A stretch of DNA of 64,000 bases. It comes from Elysia chlorotica (lineage: Eukaryota; Mollusca; Gastropoda; Plakobranchidae). The notes beneath the pieces were generated by a model. That model worked only from the letters and a program-made list of their open reading frames with translations. It was not told the origin of the DNA and did no database searches. The stretch lies in the NCBI GenBank assembly GCA_003991915.1, contig RQTK01000176.1, forward strand, positions 605,502 through 669,501, in the 5' to 3' direction. Made by a program: the position numbers and the translations under genes. Positions 60,701-64,000 of the stretch are shown piece after piece (position 1 is the stretch's first letter; every line of letters begins with the position of its first letter).

Positions 60701-62572
60701 CCCATGTCCACACTACAATGGATACCAGGACATATAAACATTCCAGGGAATGAAAGAGCGGACACAACATGCCCCCAAAACCCTCAACCAACATCCATGG
60801 CTACAGCTAAACGGATTATAAGAAACTGAAGAAAAAGGAATGGCTAAATTAGTTGGCTTTGGGAAAGACTAGAAGATCTGTCTTTAAACACATGCCAACA
60901 CCCAACCCAAAAGACAACAAACAAATAAAATACATCAACAATAAAACAAACGACAACTGCAAACTTATATTTCGAACCATCTTCGCATTGTTCCTCCCCC
61001 TTTTCCCCACAAAGTATATTGTGTCTACTTCTCTAGTTTAACCCTAATCGTATATCTTGTTTTCCCACCGGAACCATATGCCGGGGATACATTTTGACCC
61101 CATGTGTCGCACAAAGGAAAACAAATAACACATTCATATCTGTATATTAGGGGGTACATTTCTACCCCATGTTTGGTAGAGAGAGAAAAACCAATATAAC
61201 TACGGGCATCCGTATGTCAGGGATATATTTCGACCCGTTCACTTCAGACCTTGAGCATGATTTTATTACCACCGATCTCATGAACCTGACCTTCGTGATC
61301 TTTGTTTCCGGTTTGTTCCTGCTTCCACGAGGAAGGAAAAGAAAGTTTTCTAATAATAATAACATACGGTTTGGAATAGTTATTAATATTTTTACTTCTT
61401 TGAAGATTAGGGGCCGAAACAATCCCCATTTGTCAAAAGCATATATATGGTATATACATATTATAGCCTTTTGCTGCCATGCAGACAGAATCATGTGGAG
61501 GAATAAATGACTGAGGAATACATAAAGTTTCGAAAATAAATTTCAACTACAATTATAGTAAAACAGGGAATAAATGACAAAAATTACCTCCGACGTACGA
61601 TTAGGGTTAACTGTGTAAACTGGAAAAAAATGTGCAACGTGAACACGCAGACCTATTATATTCTTATCGACATATAGTAAACAACTCTCTTTTAATTATG
61701 TTATAGGTCAATTTAATTTTCACCACCTGATATGAAAATTTGAAACTGTGTAGAGGATCACTACATACTTTAGACCTAAATCTTAACAGAATGGCATAGT
61801 TCTCAGGTATAGATCTCAAAATAAAGATTTAATAACACTGAATAACCCCAAAATTGTAAATTATTGACAGATAATTCCTTTCATACTTCTTTAATAAAAT
61901 AAAAACTAATTATAAGCAATATTAACAGTTTACTTAGGGTTTGGGGATTAAGAAAATTAATAGTTTATTTGGTGTTTTCTCAGTAGAAAAGCCCTGAGAA
62001 ACGAATTTCTAACACAGGGAGCTACTCAGCCACTGCTCAGCTGCCTGCATTGTTTACAAATTAACGCACCTGGGCATAGTGCAGTAGCATGACATACATG
62101 TACTTCCGGACACGTAGCCCAAACCAGAAAGGTTAAAAAAGTGATATCTTTGGTTTTAATTGAGAACATCTCATAAATTCCTATTAAACCGTTTATTTTT
62201 GTTCAGAAATGAATAGGGAAATCTATTATTATTTTTATAATTTGTCTACATTTTGATAGTCATTAATACTAAGAGAAGACAAAAATATGAAAAAATTGAA
62301 AAAGTTTGCTTTGGGGGGGGGGGGCATCAGTTTTATAACAGTTCTCACTTTTTTTTTTTTTTTAGATATGGAGTTACAGTCCCTTGCTAGACTGGTGGAA
62401 ACCTGTGCCAGAGATATTTTCAGTCTCTGCAAGGGATTGCTTGGCTTCCTGTCTCGTGAATGACGGGGCTGTGACGCATTGTCCTCTCACCAACAAGATA
62501 TACACCATCTCTGTTGATGGCGGTGTGTGCATTGCTGTCACCTGTACAGATGGAGATATTTACTGTGATATT
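46366..62572 (+). CDS. BTB-BACK-kelch protein (kelch-like), 8 exons seen, 3' end not found
   Basis: Kelch-like proteins usually act as substrate adaptors of Cullin-3 ubiquitin ligases. Exons: 46366-46449, 46985-47168, 48102-48218, 48833-48994, 56763-56927, 57534-57618, 57983-58169, 62366-62572. All phases agree, giving 397 codons, and the last exon ends at a GTGAGT donor, so more exons are expected. A BTB domain covers about residues 18-120 (ENVDVTFKIGQSFSYKAHKQ, LKECIPYFTGMFSDNFQEAE). A BACK domain covers about 125-237 (DLLQLAELYSCESLTRACHE; FRWMQHDPGSRREYLPSL). Weak kelch-like blades begin near 250 (HFIVFCGYLQSRTG; YGMAFNLFGKIVFLS; VWSYSP-like IWSYSPLLDWWKPVPE). The 46366 ATG is the likely start, though the frame is open back to an AG at 46315. 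The exon 3 donor (GTTATC) is weak. The exact member is not resolved. Confidence 0.8.
47889..47986. repeat. Palindrome and GA/TC hairpin in kelch intron 2
   Basis: A 20-bp perfect palindrome (TTATCATATATATATGATAA) is at 47889-47908. Next to it a hairpin pairs TTGCA...TGGAGAGAGAGAG (from 47911) with CTCTCTCTCTCCA...TGCAA (to 47986) across a loop of about 20 bp. Confidence 0.7.
48362..48505 (-). mobile_element. tRNA-derived SINE copy in kelch intron 3
   Basis: The copy matches the SINE at 25905-26018 in order: GGTCACATTA, ACCGACCCAACCAG, AAGGA, TAGGACCTT, GTC.GAAGCC and a final ACCATG.CTCCCC. The B box is lost, so it is an old copy. Confidence 0.65.
49814..50775 (-). mobile_element. LINE 3' half with a long intact frame, in kelch intron 4
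   Basis: One open minus-strand frame runs from about 50770 to 49853 with no stop. It has VRQGCVLSPDLFSLYSEIIM (RT motif B), then RYANDTVLLAENNNDLQNLV, where the usual YADD is YAND, so the copy is probably dead. KKGLELNSKKTEVMVIS, YLGAIISGDGRN, YGCEAWTVSKQ, EMWFLRRMLRISWTEKKSNK, FFGHVMRREGLEHLV, GKRRQGRQREKM and a WRDMITNAMRHGT terminus follow. A GATGATGATGAA-rich 3' UTR and an A-tail (T-run at 49816-49827) mark the 3' end. It is 5'-truncated. The intact frame means a recent insertion. Confidence 0.85.
50888..52176 (+). mobile_element. Pogo/Tigger-like non-autonomous DNA transposon, copy 1
   Basis: The ends are CAGTAGTGCTCAACTATAGC on the left and, read inward from the right, CAGTAAAACATACCTACAGC, imperfect inverted repeats that both start CAGTA. 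TA lies on both sides (50886-50887 and 52177-52178), the pogo/Tigger target duplication. Its 1289 bp align along their length with the inverted copy at 53154-54331. The part corresponding to that copy's CENP-B-like frame is disrupted here: the start codon is ACG (near 51632) and the frame has insertions. Confidence 0.85.
52370..52770. repeat. Two copies of a roughly 180-bp direct repeat
   Basis: The blocks at 52370-52551 and 52593-52770 share TTTTAGATCCAT, TATAGAATTTAAATTG-type, TTTTTAAACCCCGAAAGATC and GCACGTGAACATGT. Each ends in GGAAAGAA plus an A-run, as in a poly(A)-tailed short element inserted twice or duplicated. They lie between the two inverted pogo-like elements. Confidence 0.8.
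53154..54331 (-). mobile_element. Pogo/Tigger-like non-autonomous DNA transposon, copy 2, inverted
   Basis: This 1178-bp element has TA on both sides (53152-53153 and 54332-54333) and CAGTA-starting ends like copy 1, in opposite orientation. It encodes a 96-codon minus-strand frame (53620-53330) beginning MASNKRKCFSIKKKAEKVNE, then KTKAQICRDYEISSGTLYTF. This is the CENP-B N-terminal helix-turn-helix found at the start of Tigger transposases. No second DNA-binding half or DDE domain follows, so it cannot transpose alone. Confidence 0.85.
54427..54590 (+). other. Unassigned coding-like stretch
   Basis: After a good acceptor (TTACAG at 54421-54426) comes GLFWLKAATPIPDVDWPQLF, then NYEKQKIYCLIHLELVLRKK, then a stop. 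It looks like an exon remnant, but I do not recognise the family. No matching donor or partner exon was found, and it is not needed for the kelch gene phase. Confidence 0.25.
54745..55150 (+). mobile_element. LINE 3'-terminal fragment in kelch intron 4
   Basis: Plus frames read TRWRLFGHILRRDKDIPANK, YFIPNSNKLRGRPKTTLPIV and, after a shift, DLAEITNLAQDWKRWRELTS then EKAAKATKAAEVTKNWDATR with a stop. This is the post-RT terminus of a non-LTR element (GH..R, RGRP, W..WRE). An AT-rich tail follows. Confidence 0.7.
55255..56257 (+). mobile_element. LINE reverse transcriptase fragment with fold-back end
   Basis: Plus frames read LAKQFEFLSSEESLDPEFRR, LPITINELKTTLEKSKTTPG, YEIINHCPYKIKQKILNLFN, then in shifted frames an NQAGFRKNRQTMDLLLE block, LKTLKRMKICGRM and a GTPQGTV motif near 56040-56060, before the copy stops near 56218. 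A 39-bp segment at 55773-55811 reappears inverted at 56219-56257 without mismatch. The element has at least five frameshifts or stops. Its RT type (I/Jockey group) resembles 59400-60935. Confidence 0.7.
57718..57742 (+). repeat. Run of 25 G
   Basis: Twenty-five consecutive G follow a T-run, in kelch intron 6. The exact length is unreliable in most sequencing. Confidence 0.9.
59400..60935 (+). mobile_element. I-group LINE fragment with RT and RNase H, in kelch intron 7
   Basis: A frame at 59592-59795 holds the RT core, GEGLPQGSFLSCRLFLPFIN then LYADDLAIWH with an intact YADD box. Decayed post-RT sequence follows (SIWGAD-like, NTLRQLYLSYVRSILE at 60025-60075). An RNase H domain follows: FIVYTDGSAFKGTLNHGSSI at 60455-60515, a DSKSVLQAVENL-like block near 60606-60640, and LQWIPGHINIPGNERADT near 60715-60765. 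RT followed by RNase H is typical of I, R1 and related clades. Many frameshifts are present and both ends are unclear. Confidence 0.8.
61042..61606. mobile_element. piggyBac-like MITE, 565 bp
   Basis: The ends are CCCTAATCGTA and TACGATTAGGG, perfect 11-bp inverted repeats flanked by TTAA on both sides (61038-61041 and 61607-61610), the piggyBac target duplication. Near the left end a motif of about 22 bp occurs three times (GGGGATACATTTTGACCCC, GGGGTACATTTCTACCCC, GGGATATATTTCGACCCG), a subterminal repeat. No transposase is encoded. It lies in kelch intron 7. Confidence 0.85.
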
Positions 62573-64000
62573 GTGAGTCCGTATTTTCATAAATGTATCC
62601 ATGCTTTCAAATTTCTTTGCTAAGACTTTTACCACTTAACTGAACTCTGATTGTCAAGCCTTTAACTACATAATTGATTGCCAAGGGTCAGTGTATTTTA
62701 GAAAAAAATATGGGTGTTGTTTGTTTGTTCTTGTTTTTGATTTTGTTCATAACTATGTGATCACGGCGCTCTAAGAGCGGCATTTTAGTTGAGCTAGGCC
62801 GAGGAGCGTGCGGACGTGATCTCCTTATCTTGAAGGGGTCACTTGACAATACACTGCGGCGCGGAGGTCTGTTACTGAATTTAGTGCCCTTAAGTATTAA
62901 TAGTGCGCTATCCTAATAATGTCATTGGAAAAACAAAACAAACAAAAAACTCCCGTTTAAAAAAACAACCATGCATTTAAGTTTAATAGATTCAAAGATA
63001 TGCGTGTCTAGATTGAGTATAAAAAGTAGGATAAATGACATTTAAATGCTTTAAATTAATTTTAAATATTGAACGTTTGCGCGGATCGAGCTTGGTAAAA
63101 ACATCATGGAATTGTTCTGTACATGTATATCAAACTTGTCACTTAAACTCATTGTCGTTCTTTCACCCATATTGAAGTTATGAGTAACTAAAGTATAAAT
63201 GTACTGTTTTGGCTACTACAAAAAAAAATGAATTGAAGCCTTTTTTATCGCAAACATTTTTAAATACTTTCAAACAATTGTATTATGCTATGGATATTTT
63301 TTGTAAAGGAAAATAAGTTTTAAAAATTATCTTAAAAATTTCAATATATATAAAAATGACTTTAACAAAGGTCATGAGTCAGGTGTATCTATACTGACAT
63401 TCTTAGCTGTTCTTTTTCTTCTTTGAATGGGTATACTCATGTTGAGATGAGGGTCGATCTGAAGAAGATGAGACTTAAATAAAATGTCTTTCAACTTTAT
63501 TTTTTATTACGCAGTCTCTCGACTGTACAGCTTTTGGATAGCTTGATGACTGTTTTCAGTGCCTGGTTTTCCAAGCAAGCCCAACACAAAGCAACAGTGT
63601 TTTGAGAATGTGTTGTTTTGGGAATGATTTTTGTTTGTTTGGAAAATGCCGTCTGTAGATTGTCATATATGTATCAATGGCACTTTGCCTCGACGCAATC
63701 TGACCCTCAGTCATTGGTTTGCAGTACAATAAGGCTACATGAACTTGGTGAAATGCGTTATTGAGTCTGTTGGATTCAGATTCAATATCATAGGCTATGT
63801 GCGAAATAAGGGGTTATGTGAATGCTTGTGCCTGTTTGATTATTGTGCGTGTGAGGTTAAAATAAAAGCCTGGTTGTAAACTTCTTGTGGCAGTGGTTTC
63901 CCACAAAGGTAGGCCTGGGGGCAATATTTTGTGTTTATTTAAAAGACCATCTAGACTGGAAGCTACATGTCCAATCCTGGGAGCATGCAAGGTCAACATG
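62573..64000. other. Kelch intron 8 or downstream sequence, nothing recognised
   Basis: After the GTGAGT donor at 62573 I find no convincing next exon before the window ends. The stretch is AT-rich, with no recognised repeat. Confidence 0.5.

Overview
The window is nuclear DNA of an intron-rich, AT-rich animal genome. The host genes (kinetochore CENP-K, ciliary adenylate kinase 7, mitochondrial ATP synthase delta, a BTB-kelch protein), the many LINE, pogo, piggyBac and tRNA-SINE remains, and the abundant CTAGATCT-type oligomers suggest a lophotrochozoan, most likely a gastropod mollusc. The species is not proven by the sequence.

Layout. 60-1937 (-): CENP-K, four exons, complete coding region. 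1938-5486: divergent intergenic space holding a short LTR element (3198-4310). 5487-19412 (+): AK7, 18 exons, about 708 aa, complete, with DNA-transposon fragments in two introns. 22326-27146 (-): ATP synthase delta subunit, four exons, complete, tail-to-tail with AK7 and with a LINE fragment in intron 1. 27598-28905 (-): RTE-like LINE fragment. 29270-31480: LTR-element remnant between two copies of a dispersed repeat. 32935-34640: 21/42-bp minisatellite. 34955-35510: decayed pogo-like transposase C-terminus. 35519-35930: 43-bp tandem repeat. 36163-39370: CR1/L2-like LINE pieces interrupted by SINE sequence. 39930-43760: more LINE fragments, one carrying a complete-looking miniature LTR element (42105-42818) with a 4-bp target duplication. 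45027-45137: assembly gap. 46366-62572 and probably beyond (+): a BTB-BACK-kelch gene whose introns hold LINEs, an inverted pair of pogo/Tigger-like elements (50888-52176 and 53154-54331), and a piggyBac-like MITE (61042-61606).

The four host genes have unrelated roles (centromere assembly, nucleotide balance in cilia, oxidative phosphorylation, probable Cullin-3 substrate adaptor), so no pathway unites them. The notable content is the mobile-element record: two miniature LTR elements that share a tRNA-Leu-like primer site, at least five separate pogo-related pieces, and several nested or folded-back insertions. I found no clearly new biological system. The miniature LTR pair, the inverted pogo-like pair and the minisatellite with several open frames most deserve checking.
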